From assembly GCF_006715485.1 (NCBI RefSeq), contig NZ_VFNH01000003.1:558001-622000 (forward strand): a stretch of 64,000 nt of DNA, given 5' to 3'. Positions 44,458 to 53,273 of this stretch are shown piece after piece; within the stretch, counting starts at the first letter, position 1; each line of letters opens with the position of its first letter. The translations under genes were made by a program, and so were the position numbers. Below the pieces are notes generated by a model, which ran no database searches, was not told the DNA's origin, and saw only the letters and a program-made list of their open reading frames with translations. The DNA is from Herbaspirillum sp. SJZ107. GTDB taxonomy: Bacteria > Pseudomonadota > Gammaproteobacteria > Burkholderiales > Burkholderiaceae_D.

Positions 44458-44784
44458 TTAGCGGACGACCGTGTCGTTCTTGACCGACTTCACACCCTTG
44501 ATGCCGCGTGCCAGTTCGACGGCACGGCGGGCGCTCTCAGGCGAGTCGACGAAGCCGCTCAGCTGCACGGTGCCCTTGAAGGTTTCCACCTGCACCTGGG
44601 TCGCCTTGACCGTCGGGTCGGCGGCATAGGCGGCTTTCACCTTGGCGGTGATGACGGAATCGTCGACGTATTCGCCGGTGCCTTCACGGGTGGCGGTCGG
44701 GGCGCAGGCGACGACCGAGACCAGCAGGGTGCCGGCGATAACGGATTGAGCAATGGCGGACTGGAAACGACGAGTAAAGGTCAT
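44458..44784 (-). CDS. BON-domain lipoprotein
   Basis: A 108-residue lipoprotein. The lipobox VVAC places the lipidated cysteine at Cys27. One BON domain fills about 45-105 (VDDSVITAKVKAAYAADPTV and VQLSGFVDSPESARRAVELA). Such OsmY-like proteins bind membranes and often respond to osmotic or envelope stress. The ATG at 44784 has GGGAGAATT upstream. Confidence 0.85.
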   Translation of the reverse strand: MTFTRRFQSAIAQSVIAGTLLVSVVACAPTATREGTGEYVDDSVITAKVKAAYAADPTVKATQVQVETFKGTVQLSGFVDSPESARRAVELARGIKGVKSVKNDTVVR

Positions 44785-44874
44785 GGCAATTCTCCCGAAT
44801 TTATTGAAGTTCAATTATTCCCAATTTCGGCTAAGTCTGGCGCCCGATATCGTTGCAAAAAAGTCACTCCCGCA

Positions 44875-45963
44875 TCAAGGCGTACTTGCCATGGCGGTGG
44901 CGCTGCCGGCTCCCGGCCGGTAGGCAAGCCGCTGCGGCGCCAGGTCGTGGCCGATCACCATGCGCACGTCGGCGCGTCCAGCCATCCTGACTTCGACCGG
45001 GGCGGCGGCGCCGAAGCGCCGTGCCAGGCGCTCGGCCAGCTCGCGGAAGGCGGGCTGGTATTCGATCCGGGTCTGGCGCACCTTGTACCCCTTTTCGTTG
45101 CTCAGGCGCACAATTTTCACGCCGGGATCGCGGATCTGGCGCGACACCAGCCTGGCCATGCCCGGGCGTCCGTTGCCGTTGCTGATCTCGAGCGCGGCGA
45201 CAATGGCCGGCTGTGCCGGATCCGGCAGCGACGGCGGCGGCGCTTTCGGCGCCGGTGCCGAGGGCAGCACGCGGCGCAGTTCGAGCACGCCGCTTGATGC
45301 CCGGGTCACTTCGACGAACGCCCATGCTTGGTCCGGCTGCGCCTGTACCGCCTGCGTGGCTTGCACCGCCCGCTCGAGCACGGGCATGCGGCTACCGCCG
45401 CCGGCCGCTGCATAGTCGGCCTGGAAATCGTGCTCGCGCAGGGCGCTGGCCTGGCTCAGCATCTGGCGCGCGCGCTCGTCCTGGCCGAGCTTCTGCAGGG
45501 TCTCGCCCAGGTACTGCCACGAGCGCGCGTTGAGCGGGTCGAGCAGGCAGGCCTTTTCGAGCGCGACCTGGGCTTCGTCGTAGTTACCGGCCAGGAAATA
45601 GGCGTAGCCCAGGTTACCGAACAGGAACGCGGTAGCCCGTCCCGAGCCCATGTGCGCGCCCTGGGTCAGCGCACGCCAGATCGGGATCGCTTTGGCGAAG
45701 TCGCGCTGCTCGGCATAGGCGATCGCCAGGCCGTTGTTGGCGTTGACATGGCCGGAATTGGCCTGCAGCGCGGCCTGGTAAGCGGCGATCGCTTCGCCAT
45801 AGCGGCGCTCGAGGTGCAGGTTGCGGCCGCGCAGATAGGCGTCGTCGGCGGACGACATGACGGGTGCCGCCGCGTCCTCACGCAGCAGCGCGCTGCCGCA
45901 GCCGGCCAGCAGGACGCCGCTGCACAGCAAGGGCAAGGCACTCAAAAGGATTCGGGTACGCAT
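44875..45963 (-). CDS. tadD: TadD-like TPR lipoprotein with LytR_C domain
   Basis: A 362-residue lipoprotein (lipobox LAGC, Cys22). Three or four TPR units cover about 40-175 (YLRGRNLHLERRYGEAIAAY; YAYFLAGNYDEAQVALEKAC). A Pro-rich linker leads to a C-terminal LytR_C-type domain (about 255-330, LEISNGNGRPGMARLVSRQI). TadD aids assembly of the Tad secretion machinery. The ATG at 45963 is preferred because GGAGAG lies before it. It is the last gene of the Tad operon, 17 bases after tadC. Confidence 0.85.
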   Translation of the reverse strand: MRTRILLSALPLLCSGVLLAGCGSALLREDAAAPVMSSADDAYLRGRNLHLERRYGEAIAAYQAALQANSGHVNANNGLAIAYAEQRDFAKAIPIWRALTQGAHMGSGRATAFLFGNLGYAYFLAGNYDEAQVALEKACLLDPLNARSWQYLGETLQKLGQDERARQMLSQASALREHDFQADYAAAGGGSRMPVLERAVQATQAVQAQPDQAWAFVEVTRASSGVLELRRVLPSAPAPKAPPPSLPDPAQPAIVAALEISNGNGRPGMARLVSRQIRDPGVKIVRLSNEKGYKVRQTRIEYQPAFRELAERLARRFGAAAPVEVRMAGRADVRMVIGHDLAPQRLAYRPGAGSATAMASTP

Positions 45964-45980
45964 AAGACTCTCCACTCATG

Positions 45981-46916
45981 TCAATTGGTGCCGCCGACGG
46001 CGCTGAACACGCGCCGAAGCTGGATGCCCGCAGGACCCACCAGCACCATCAGCAGCGTCGGGAAGATGCAGAAGATGAGCGGGAACAGCAGTTTCAGGCC
46101 GATTTTGGCGGCCGCTTCCTCGGCGATCATGCGGCGCTTGTTGCGCAGGTTGTCGGAATACACGCGCAGGGCATCGCCGATGCTGGTGCCGAAGCGCTCC
46201 GACTGGATCAGCATGGCCACCAGCGAATCGACGTCGTCGAGGCCGATGCGCAAGGCGAAGTTGCGCATCGCCTTCTCCTTGCTGAAGCCGGCGCGCATTT
46301 CCATCAGAGCCAGTTGCAATTCCTGCGCCAGGGTCACGCTTTTGATGTGGATCTCGCCCGCGACCTTGACCATGGCACGCTCCAGGCTCAGGCCGGCCTC
46401 GACGCAGACGGTGAGCAGATCGAGCGCATCGGGGATGGTTTCGAAGATCTCGCGCTTGCGGCGCTCGACCATGCGCCTCAGCACCACGTTGGGCAGGTAG
46501 TAGCCACAGGACGCCATCAGCAGCAGGAGCAGCACGTTGGTACTGGCCGTGGGCGCCGGCTTGAAGGCCAGCACGATGCCGGCCAGGGCCGGCAGGCACA
46601 GTGCCAGCATGGTCTTGGAGGCGAAGTACAGCGCCGGCGCCGACGGGTTGCGCCAGCCGGCGTTCATGAACCGGGTACGCAACGGCGATTTTTCCCAGCC
46701 CTCTTCCGGCACCGACAGCCGGCTCAGCGGCCGCACCACCCGCGCGACGCGCTCTGTCCAGCTGCTGCGGTCGGCCTGGCTGTCGTCGGTGCCGCCCTTG
46801 AAGCTGGCCAGACGCGCCTGCAGGGCGCCGGGCGCGAACAGCATCATGCCCACGCCCACCAGGCCGCAGACGACCGCGAACACGATCAACAGGAACAGTA
46901 ACTGTGCGCTTGTCAT
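45981..46916 (-). CDS. tadC: Tad pilus inner-membrane platform protein TadC
   Basis: A 311-residue T2SF-family membrane protein that forms the pilus assembly platform with TadB. Four hydrophobic segments are visible, at the N-terminus (LLFLLIVFAVVCGLVGVGMM), two near 105-135, and at the C-terminus (LLFPLIFCIFPTLLMVLVGP). The cytoplasmic domain has ALDLLTVCVEAGLSLERAM. It lies 10 bases after tadB. Confidence 0.93.
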   Translation of the reverse strand: MTSAQLLFLLIVFAVVCGLVGVGMMLFAPGALQARLASFKGGTDDSQADRSSWTERVARVVRPLSRLSVPEEGWEKSPLRTRFMNAGWRNPSAPALYFASKTMLALCLPALAGIVLAFKPAPTASTNVLLLLLMASCGYYLPNVVLRRMVERRKREIFETIPDALDLLTVCVEAGLSLERAMVKVAGEIHIKSVTLAQELQLALMEMRAGFSKEKAMRNFALRIGLDDVDSLVAMLIQSERFGTSIGDALRVYSDNLRNKRRMIAEEAAAKIGLKLLFPLIFCIFPTLLMVLVGPAGIQLRRVFSAVGGTN

Positions 46917-46926
46917 CGACGGCTCC

Positions 46927-47901
46927 TCAGATGTGAATGCGGATCATCTTGCGCAGCCAGAGCACGCCGATGACGATCATGATCAGCGCGGCCCAGACCA
47001 GCTTGATACCGGTCGGGTCGGTCCACAGGATGCCGATATAGTCCGGATTGGTCAGCACCAGCATGCCGCCCACGCCAAACGGCAGCAGGCCCAGGATCCA
47101 GGCCGACATCCGGCCTTCGGCCGACAGCACGCGCACCCTGTCCACCAGCTTCAGGCGTTCGCGGATGATGTGGCTGATGCTGGTGAGGATTTCGGCCAGG
47201 TTGCCGCCGGTCTCGCGCTGGATCAGGACGGCGATGATCAGGTAGCGCAGGTCGGTCAGCGGAATCCGCGCCGCCATGTTGTGCAGCGCTTCGGCCATCG
47301 GCACGCCGTAGTTGATTTCCTCGCGGGTGATGCGGAAATCCGCGCTGAGCGGCTCCGGCAGCTCGTTGCCGACGATTTGCAGAACGTTGGTGAACGAGTG
47401 GCCGGCGCGCAGCGCGCGTGCAATGAAATCGGCGGCCTCCGGCAACTGCTGCTCGATGCGCGCCAGGCGCCGCCGGCGCGCGCGCTTGACCAGCAACATG
47501 GGGATGATCGAGCACAGCAGCGCCAGCCCGATGCGCAGCGCCCACGGCAAGGGCCACTGCGCAGTCAGGAAAGCGCCTGCGAGCAGCGCCGTACCCGACC
47601 ACAGCAGGAACTTCTGGACCGACCACTTGCCCCCCGACTGCACCAGCAGCCGGTCGATGCGATGGGCCAGCGCGATGCGGTGCAGCAGCCGGTCGGCCAG
47701 GTCGTTGCGGGCGAAGCGGCGCTGCTTCAGGATCGAGATGCGCTCGGAGCGGCCTGCGGTCCCCGACATCAGCTGCAGGCGGCGCGCCACCCGCTGTGCG
47801 GCCGCGCCATGCGTGCCTATCCACCACAGGTACACGCCTTCGATGCCGAGGATGACGGCAGCGAACAGGAAGACGACGAAACCGTAGAACAGGATGTCCA
47901 T
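46927..47901 (-). CDS. tadB: Tad pilus inner-membrane platform protein TadB
   Basis: A 324-residue T2SF-family membrane protein, partner of TadC. Hydrophobic segments lie at 1-25, 100-130 and the C-terminus (LVWAALIMIVIGVLWL). The conserved cytoplasmic part has LPEAADFIARALRAGHSFTN and RETGGNLAEILTSISHIIRE. It follows cpaF by 24 bases. Confidence 0.93.
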   Translation of the reverse strand: MDILFYGFVVFLFAAVILGIEGVYLWWIGTHGAAAQRVARRLQLMSGTAGRSERISILKQRRFARNDLADRLLHRIALAHRIDRLLVQSGGKWSVQKFLLWSGTALLAGAFLTAQWPLPWALRIGLALLCSIIPMLLVKRARRRRLARIEQQLPEAADFIARALRAGHSFTNVLQIVGNELPEPLSADFRITREEINYGVPMAEALHNMAARIPLTDLRYLIIAVLIQRETGGNLAEILTSISHIIRERLKLVDRVRVLSAEGRMSAWILGLLPFGVGGMLVLTNPDYIGILWTDPTGIKLVWAALIMIVIGVLWLRKMIRIHI

Positions 47902-47925
47902 GCGAGACTCCGCGGCAGCTGCCGG

Positions 47926-49269
47926 CTAGGTGAAGATACGGTCCGGGTCGAAGGTATCTTCCGGCACCGGCGCGCCGAACATCCTGAGACGATCGGCGAA
48001 GCGCGGCCGCACGCCGGTGGCACAGAAATGGCCTTGAACCTTGCCGTCGGTGTCGACCCCGGTCTGCTCGAAGCGGAAGATTTCCTGCATCGAGATGATG
48101 TCACCTTCCATGCCGGTGACTTCCTGCATGCTGACCACTTTGCGCGTGCCGTCGGTCAGGCGCGTGGCCTGCAGGATCACGGTAATGGCCGAGCAGATCT
48201 GCTGGCGGATCGCGCGCGGCGTCAGGCTCACGCCTGCCATGCCGACCATGTTCTCCAGTCGCGCCAGCGCGTCGCGCGCGGTGTTGGCGTGGATCGTCGC
48301 CAGCGAGCCTTCGTGACCGGTGTTCATCGCCTGCAGCATGTCGAGCGCTTCGGGTCCGCGTACTTCGCCCAGGATGATGCGGTCGGGGCGCATGCGCAGC
48401 GAGTTGCGGACCAGTGCGCGCTGCGTGACTTCGCCCTTGCCCTCGATGTTGGGCGGGCGTGTCTCCAGGCGTACCACGTGCGGCTGGCGCAGCTGCAGCT
48501 CGGCCGCGTCCTCGATCGTCACGATGCGCTCGTTGCCGGGGATGAAACCGGAGATCAGGTTCAGCATGGTGGTCTTGCCGCTGCCGGTGCCGCCCGAAAT
48601 CAGGATGTTCACCTTGGCCAGGCCCAGGCTTTCCATCACCTTGACCATCGGCGGCGTGACGCTCTTGTAGTCGAGCAGGTTCTGCACCGTGAGCGGTGTC
48701 GCACCGAAGCGGCGGATCGAGACCAGTGGCCCATCTACCGCCAGCGGCGGGATGATCGCATTGACGCGCGAGCCGTCAGGCAGGCGCGCATCGACCATCG
48801 GACTCGACTCGTCGACGCGGCGGCCGACGCGCGAGACGATTTTCTCGATGATCTTCATCAGGTGGGCGTTGTCGTGGAAGGCGATGTCGGTGAGCTCGAG
48901 GCGGCCGCGCCGTTCGACGTACACCTTGTTATGCGTGTTGACCAGGATGTCGGACACGGTCGGATCGTTCAGCAGCGGCTCGAGCGGGCCGAAGCCCAGC
49001 ATCTCGTGCTGGATGTCGAGCACCAGGTTATGGCGCTCCTGCTGGTTCAGCACGATGCGTTCTTCCTCGACGATGCGCTGTACCAGCAGCGCCAGCTCGT
49101 GCTTGAACTGCTCGGTGGTGAGGCGCTTCAGGCGCTCCAGATCGATCCTGTCGAGGATCAGCTGGTGCATCGTCTTTTTCAGCTCCTGGTAGGCGTGCTG
49201 GGCTACCACAGGCATGGCTTGGTATTGGCGTTCCTCGTCCGTTCCGGACAGGCGCTCGCGCAGGGACAT
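47926..49269 (-). CDS. cpaF: Tad pilus assembly ATPase CpaF/TadA
   Basis: A 447-residue secretion ATPase that drives Flp pilus assembly. Walker A is [14 protein letters not shown], the Asp-box region is [14 protein letters not shown], Walker B is [17 protein letters not shown], and the His box is [15 protein letters not shown]. The N-terminal helical domain is normal. The start follows AAGGAG. It lies 18 bases after cpaE. Confidence 0.96.
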   Translation of the reverse strand: MSLRERLSGTDEERQYQAMPVVAQHAYQELKKTMHQLILDRIDLERLKRLTTEQFKHELALLVQRIVEEERIVLNQQERHNLVLDIQHEMLGFGPLEPLLNDPTVSDILVNTHNKVYVERRGRLELTDIAFHDNAHLMKIIEKIVSRVGRRVDESSPMVDARLPDGSRVNAIIPPLAVDGPLVSIRRFGATPLTVQNLLDYKSVTPPMVKVMESLGLAKVNILISGGTGSGKTTMLNLISGFIPGNERIVTIEDAAELQLRQPHVVRLETRPPNIEGKGEVTQRALVRNSLRMRPDRIILGEVRGPEALDMLQAMNTGHEGSLATIHANTARDALARLENMVGMAGVSLTPRAIRQQICSAITVILQATRLTDGTRKVVSMQEVTGMEGDIISMQEIFRFEQTGVDTDGKVQGHFCATGVRPRFADRLRMFGAPVPEDTFDPDRIFT

Positions 49270-49287
49270 GGACGGCTCCTTGGAGAG

Positions 49288-50466
49288 TTAATAATCGCCT
49301 TCGCCGCGTCCAAACAGGCGGTCGAACAGACCGCCCCTGGATTCGACGATACGGCGCTCGGTCACGATCTCGACCAGGTCGGCCAGGCTGCGCGCGGCGG
49401 CGCTGCCGCGTGCCAGCTGCAGCACCGGGATGCCCTGGTTGACCGAATCGGTGACAGCGACATAATCATTGGGAATGGTGTGCAGCACCTCGGCGCCGAG
49501 CGCTGCGTTCAAGTCCTGCAGGCGCAGCTTGCCGCCTTTTTCGTAACGGTTGACGATCAGCCGGATCTGGTCGGTGAGGTAGCCTAGCGAACGGAAGATA
49601 TCCAGCAGGCGGCGCGCATCGCGGATGTCGGGCAAGGCCAGCTGCAGCACCGGATAGATCGCATCGGTGCTGTCGAGCGCGCGCAGCGAAACCGCGTCGA
49701 TCTGGCGCCCGACGTCGAGCAGGATGTAATCGTAATGCTGACGCGCGACGCGCAGGATGGTGTCGATGTGGTCGGGCTTGGCCTCGCTGGTCTGGCCAGG
49801 ATCGTCCGCGGCAGCCAGCACGCCGAAGCCGGGTGCCACGTGCACCAGGCACGAATCCAGGAACGGGCCGTCGATACGCGCGATCTGCTGGCAGACGTCG
49901 GCCAGCGTCATGACCGGCTTCTGGTCCGAGACGTACAGCGTGGCATCGCCGAACTGGCGGTGCAGGTCGATCAGCAGTACCTTCTTGTCGGCCAGGGTCG
50001 CCAGCGCGTAGCCGAAATTGGTCGAGATGAAGGTCGCGCCGCTGCCGCCCTTGCAGGCGATGAAGGCCAGTACCTTGCCGTCGTGGACCGACGCCACGCC
50101 GGCGCTGGCGGCGATGCGGTCGATCGCTTCATGCAGGGCACTGTGCAGCAACGGCAGTTGCAGCACCTCGCGCACACCGACTCGCATGGCGCGTATCAGG
50201 ATCTCGGGATGGTGGTTATCGGTCAGCAGCATGAAATGCGCCGCTGCGTAATGGCGGGTCAGCCGTTCCAGGAGGTCGCCGTCGGCGGCATCGGCGTCGC
50301 TGACGTCGACCACGACCAGCGCCGGCGCCTCCGCCAGCGGACGATCGAGCGCTTCACGCAGGCTGGCGCGGCTGGCGCCGACATTCAGCGGCGGCACGCG
50401 CGCCGCCCCTTGGGAGGCGATCTCCGCGTAAAGCTGGGTGTCGCGGCTGATCAAGAGGGCTTTCAT
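49288..50466 (-). CDS. cpaE: Tad pilus localization ATPase CpaE/TadZ
   Basis: A 392-residue MinD/ParA-like protein that positions the Tad machine. An atypical receiver-like N-terminus (about 1-125) is followed by a deviant Walker A KGGSGATFISTNFGYAL and by VLLIDLHRQFGDATLYV. Other motifs are YDYILLDVGRQ and VNRYEKGGKL. The ribosome site is GAGGAA. It is preceded by the small lipoprotein gene. Confidence 0.92.
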   Translation of the reverse strand: MKALLISRDTQLYAEIASQGAARVPPLNVGASRASLREALDRPLAEAPALVVVDVSDADAADGDLLERLTRHYAAAHFMLLTDNHHPEILIRAMRVGVREVLQLPLLHSALHEAIDRIAASAGVASVHDGKVLAFIACKGGSGATFISTNFGYALATLADKKVLLIDLHRQFGDATLYVSDQKPVMTLADVCQQIARIDGPFLDSCLVHVAPGFGVLAAADDPGQTSEAKPDHIDTILRVARQHYDYILLDVGRQIDAVSLRALDSTDAIYPVLQLALPDIRDARRLLDIFRSLGYLTDQIRLIVNRYEKGGKLRLQDLNAALGAEVLHTIPNDYVAVTDSVNQGIPVLQLARGSAAARSLADLVEIVTERRIVESRGGLFDRLFGRGEGDY

Positions 50467-50550
50467 CGGGTTCCTCGGGGCGGCGGGCGATCGTATCGAT
50501 GCTGGGTGCGGGCGGTGCTGCGTGCTCGGGCCGGAGCCACGCGCGCTGCA

Positions 50551-50841
50551 TCACTGGGCGCCGTTCCCATTGACCAGCGAACGGTCGGCACTGGTATCCT
50601 TGTCCTTGAACGAGCGCTGATAGCGCTCCTGGGCCGCGTGGGCGGCAACGCCGTCCACGCCGATGGCGGGATTGGCATTCGCCGACGCCGCCGGGTTGAT
50701 GACCTGGGCAGAAAGATTGGCGCGCATGGCAGCACCGAAGTGGTCGTTGAAGCGCGGGGTCGAACTGCAGCCCTGCAGCGTCGCGCCCAGCAGCAGCGCC
50801 AGCGACACCGGCAGCACCGGCAGATTGCGTCGGATCGTCAT
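50551..50841 (-). CDS. Small lipoprotein of the Tad locus
   Basis: A 96-residue lipoprotein (lipobox LQGC, Cys25). The mature sequence contains FNDHFGAAMRANLSAQVINP, which resembles the conserved end of CpaD-type pilus lipoproteins. The rest of CpaD is missing, so this is either a short CpaD-like protein or a different family. A strong ribosome site AGGAGG is present. It lies 9 bases after the secretin gene. Confidence 0.75.
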   Translation of the reverse strand: MTIRRNLPVLPVSLALLLGATLQGCSSTPRFNDHFGAAMRANLSAQVINPAASANANPAIGVDGVAAHAAQERYQRSFKDKDTSADRSLVNGNGAQ

Positions 50842-50850
50842 TCTCGCCTC

Positions 50851-52395
50851 CTATTTCAGTTCGAAGCCGCCGCTGCTGTGCGACGCGGGCGGCACCAGCG
50901 CCGGTGCGGACTGGGCGGCGCTGGTGGTTTCGGGTGCAGGACCATCCAGCCGTCCGCCGAGCAGGATCGCGCCGCGCGACGGCACGCCGATCTTGTCGGT
51001 CGGCAGTTCATAGCCTGCACCCGGCAGCGGCTTGACCAGGCGTGCGGTGATCACGAATACCAGTTCGGTGCGGTCCTGCTGGTAATCGGTGCTGCGGAAC
51101 AGCGCGCCCAGGATCGGCACTTCGCCAAGCACCGGCAAGCCTTTCAGGTTGGACACCAGGTTGTTCTTGACCAGGCCGCCGATCGCGAAGCTCTGGCCGT
51201 CGTACAGCTGAACAGTAGTGCTGGCGCGGCGCGTGGTCACGACCGGTAGCACTGCCACGCCATTAAAGCCGTTGACCGAGATACCGATGCCGTCGCGCGA
51301 CAATTCCGACACCTCCGGCGCCACACGCAGGTTGATGCGGCCGCCGGAGAGCACGGTCGGTGTGAAACGCAGGCCGACGCCGAACTCCTTCTCGGCCAGC
51401 GTGACCCGGTTGTTATCCTGGGCTACGGGTATGTAGAATTTGCCGCCCGCGAGGAAAGTGCCTTCCTGACCGCTGATCGCCATCACGTTCGGTTCGGCCA
51501 GGATGCGCACCAGGCCGTCCTGGCGTTCGGCCGCGGCTTTGACGCCGTTAGTGACACCTTTGGTGGCGTTGAGGGTACTGCTGGCTTTCCCGCTGATGAA
51601 ATCCGTTGCCAGCGTCGCAGCCCAGCTGCCGGAACCGAAACGCCAGGCGGCGCCGGCTTCCAGGCGCTCGAGCAGGGTCTTGGACACTTCGGCGACCTTG
51701 ACCTCGAGCTGGACCTGCTGCGGGGCGCTCACATTGAGCAGGTTGACGATACGGGTACTGGCCGCCTGAGTGGCGCTGGCGCTGGCATCCTTGGATTCGG
51801 TTTCTTCCTTGTCGGGCTTGGGCACGGCCAGTGCGCGCAAGGGCCGGCGTACGTAGGCGTTGGCCAGTTCGACAACCCGCGAGGCGGCGGCGGCGTCGCT
51901 CACGCTGCCACTCAGGACCAGCGTGTCGGCTGCCGCCATGACCTTGATGTCGCGCTCTTCGGGCATGACCGCCGCCAGCGTGGCCTGCAGCGGTGCGGGA
52001 TCGATCGCGACCGTGATGTCGAGCATGCTGCACACGCCGCTGCGGCCCTGCACGATCATGTTGGTGGTGCCGACGTCGACGCCGGCGATATACAGCGTGT
52101 CCGGTGCCACCAGCAGCGCCTGCACCACGGCCGGATTACCGACGCTGCGGTGCTGGACCACCTCGGGCAGGCGCATCAGGCTTGACTTGCCGACCTGCAG
52201 GGCCAGCTGGGCCGGCCTGGCGGCCGTACCCTGGCAGTTAGGGCCAACTTCGGTTCGCGCCGGCGCCGCCTGGGCCGTCTCGTCCACGTTCTGCGCCTTG
52301 GCCTTGGCTGCGCACGCGGGTCCGGCGGCCGCCAGAGCCAGGCCAGCGGCGACCAGGCAGCGGAACATCGGTGTTTGCATCAGGCTTGCGTTCAT
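50851..52395 (-). CDS. cpaC: Tad pilus secretin CpaC/RcpA
   Basis: A 514-residue outer-membrane secretin. A signal peptide (about 1-28, ending ACA) leads to the N-terminal pilus domain (LALQVGKSSLMRLPEVVQHR) and a BON-like segment (about 130-180). The secretin core spans about 200-470, with VEVSKTLLERLEAG-like and VPILGALFRSTDYQQDRTEL motifs. The tail is Ala/Pro-rich. The ATG at 52395 has GTGAGG upstream; a later ATG five codons in is possible. Confidence 0.93.
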   Translation of the reverse strand: MNASLMQTPMFRCLVAAGLALAAAGPACAAKAKAQNVDETAQAAPARTEVGPNCQGTAARPAQLALQVGKSSLMRLPEVVQHRSVGNPAVVQALLVAPDTLYIAGVDVGTTNMIVQGRSGVCSMLDITVAIDPAPLQATLAAVMPEERDIKVMAAADTLVLSGSVSDAAAASRVVELANAYVRRPLRALAVPKPDKEETESKDASASATQAASTRIVNLLNVSAPQQVQLEVKVAEVSKTLLERLEAGAAWRFGSGSWAATLATDFISGKASSTLNATKGVTNGVKAAAERQDGLVRILAEPNVMAISGQEGTFLAGGKFYIPVAQDNNRVTLAEKEFGVGLRFTPTVLSGGRINLRVAPEVSELSRDGIGISVNGFNGVAVLPVVTTRRASTTVQLYDGQSFAIGGLVKNNLVSNLKGLPVLGEVPILGALFRSTDYQQDRTELVFVITARLVKPLPGAGYELPTDKIGVPSRGAILLGGRLDGPAPETTSAAQSAPALVPPASHSSGGFELK

Positions 52396-52415
52396 GGCCT
52401 CACCCCGGGATAGAT

Positions 52416-53273
52416 TCAGAAGCATTCCTGCGTCATGCGCAGACCGTTCAATACGCTGACGCAATCGCGCCGCACCGGTGCCGCCGCCTTGACCACCACC
52501 GGACGCGGTGCCGCGGCCGGCCTGGGCACGGGCTTCGGGGCCGGCTTCGGCGGCACCGGCGTTGCCGGCGGCAGCAGCGTCACCTTGGTGGCACCCTCGG
52601 TCGCAGCCGACTGCGGGTCGACCTGGTTGCGCAGGGCCAGCGACAGCGTGCCGACACTGCGCGCCAGATCGAGTTTTTCGGCCTGTTCCGGCGTGACTTC
52701 GAGCGTGACCGCATTGACGACCTTCGGTTTGGTCTCGTCACGGCTGACTTCCTGCGCGACCGCCAGTACAAGAATCCGTTCCAGCACGATCTTCGAAATG
52801 CTCTGCTCGCGCCCTTCGGCGCCGGGCTGCATGTCCTTCTGGGTGCTGACGATGATGTCGACGTAGTTGCCCGGCAGCGCGAAGCCGGCGACCCCGATCA
52901 CGTCGTTGACGCGCACCGTGATCGCACGCTTGCCTTCGGTGATCAGGGCGGACAAACCGCCCAGGGTGCCGGCCGGCGCCAGCTTGGCTTCGGTAACCGG
53001 TTCGCCCATGACCAGGTTGCTCTTGAGGACACGGCCGTTGAGCCGTTGTGGATCGGTGAACGCGTCTTTCGGCAGACTGCCGGACGGCCACTCGGTCAGC
53101 TTGAACATCTCGGGCGCGAGGCGCTGGCCGAGGCTGATGTCGGCACTGGCCACCAGGATGCGGCCGTTCGCGCCGCCCGGCTGGGTCAGCAACCAGCGCG
53201 ATGCGAACACCACCGCGGCGAGGCCGAACAGGATGGCAACTACCATCAGGATGAGAGCACGCTTGTTCTTCAT
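52416..53273 (-). CDS. cpaB: Tad pilus assembly protein CpaB/RcpC
   Basis: A 285-residue protein with an N-terminal membrane segment (about 5-26) and a SAF domain (about 38-100, VASADISLGQRLAPEMFKL) followed by the RcpC domain with LPGNYVDIIVS. The C-terminal region is Pro/Ala-rich and includes two cysteines. It helps secretin assembly. The start abuts the upstream ATPase stop. Confidence 0.92.
   Translation of the reverse strand: MKNKRALILMVVAILFGLAAVVFASRWLLTQPGGANGRILVASADISLGQRLAPEMFKLTEWPSGSLPKDAFTDPQRLNGRVLKSNLVMGEPVTEAKLAPAGTLGGLSALITEGKRAITVRVNDVIGVAGFALPGNYVDIIVSTQKDMQPGAEGREQSISKIVLERILVLAVAQEVSRDETKPKVVNAVTLEVTPEQAEKLDLARSVGTLSLALRNQVDPQSAATEGATKVTLLPPATPVPPKPAPKPVPRPAAAPRPVVVKAAAPVRRDCVSVLNGLRMTQECF

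Noticed and set aside
46537-49587. A roughly 1,000-codon plus-strand frame opposite tadC, tadB and cpaF
   Set aside because: Antisense to well-supported Tad genes with typical shadow composition and no domain.
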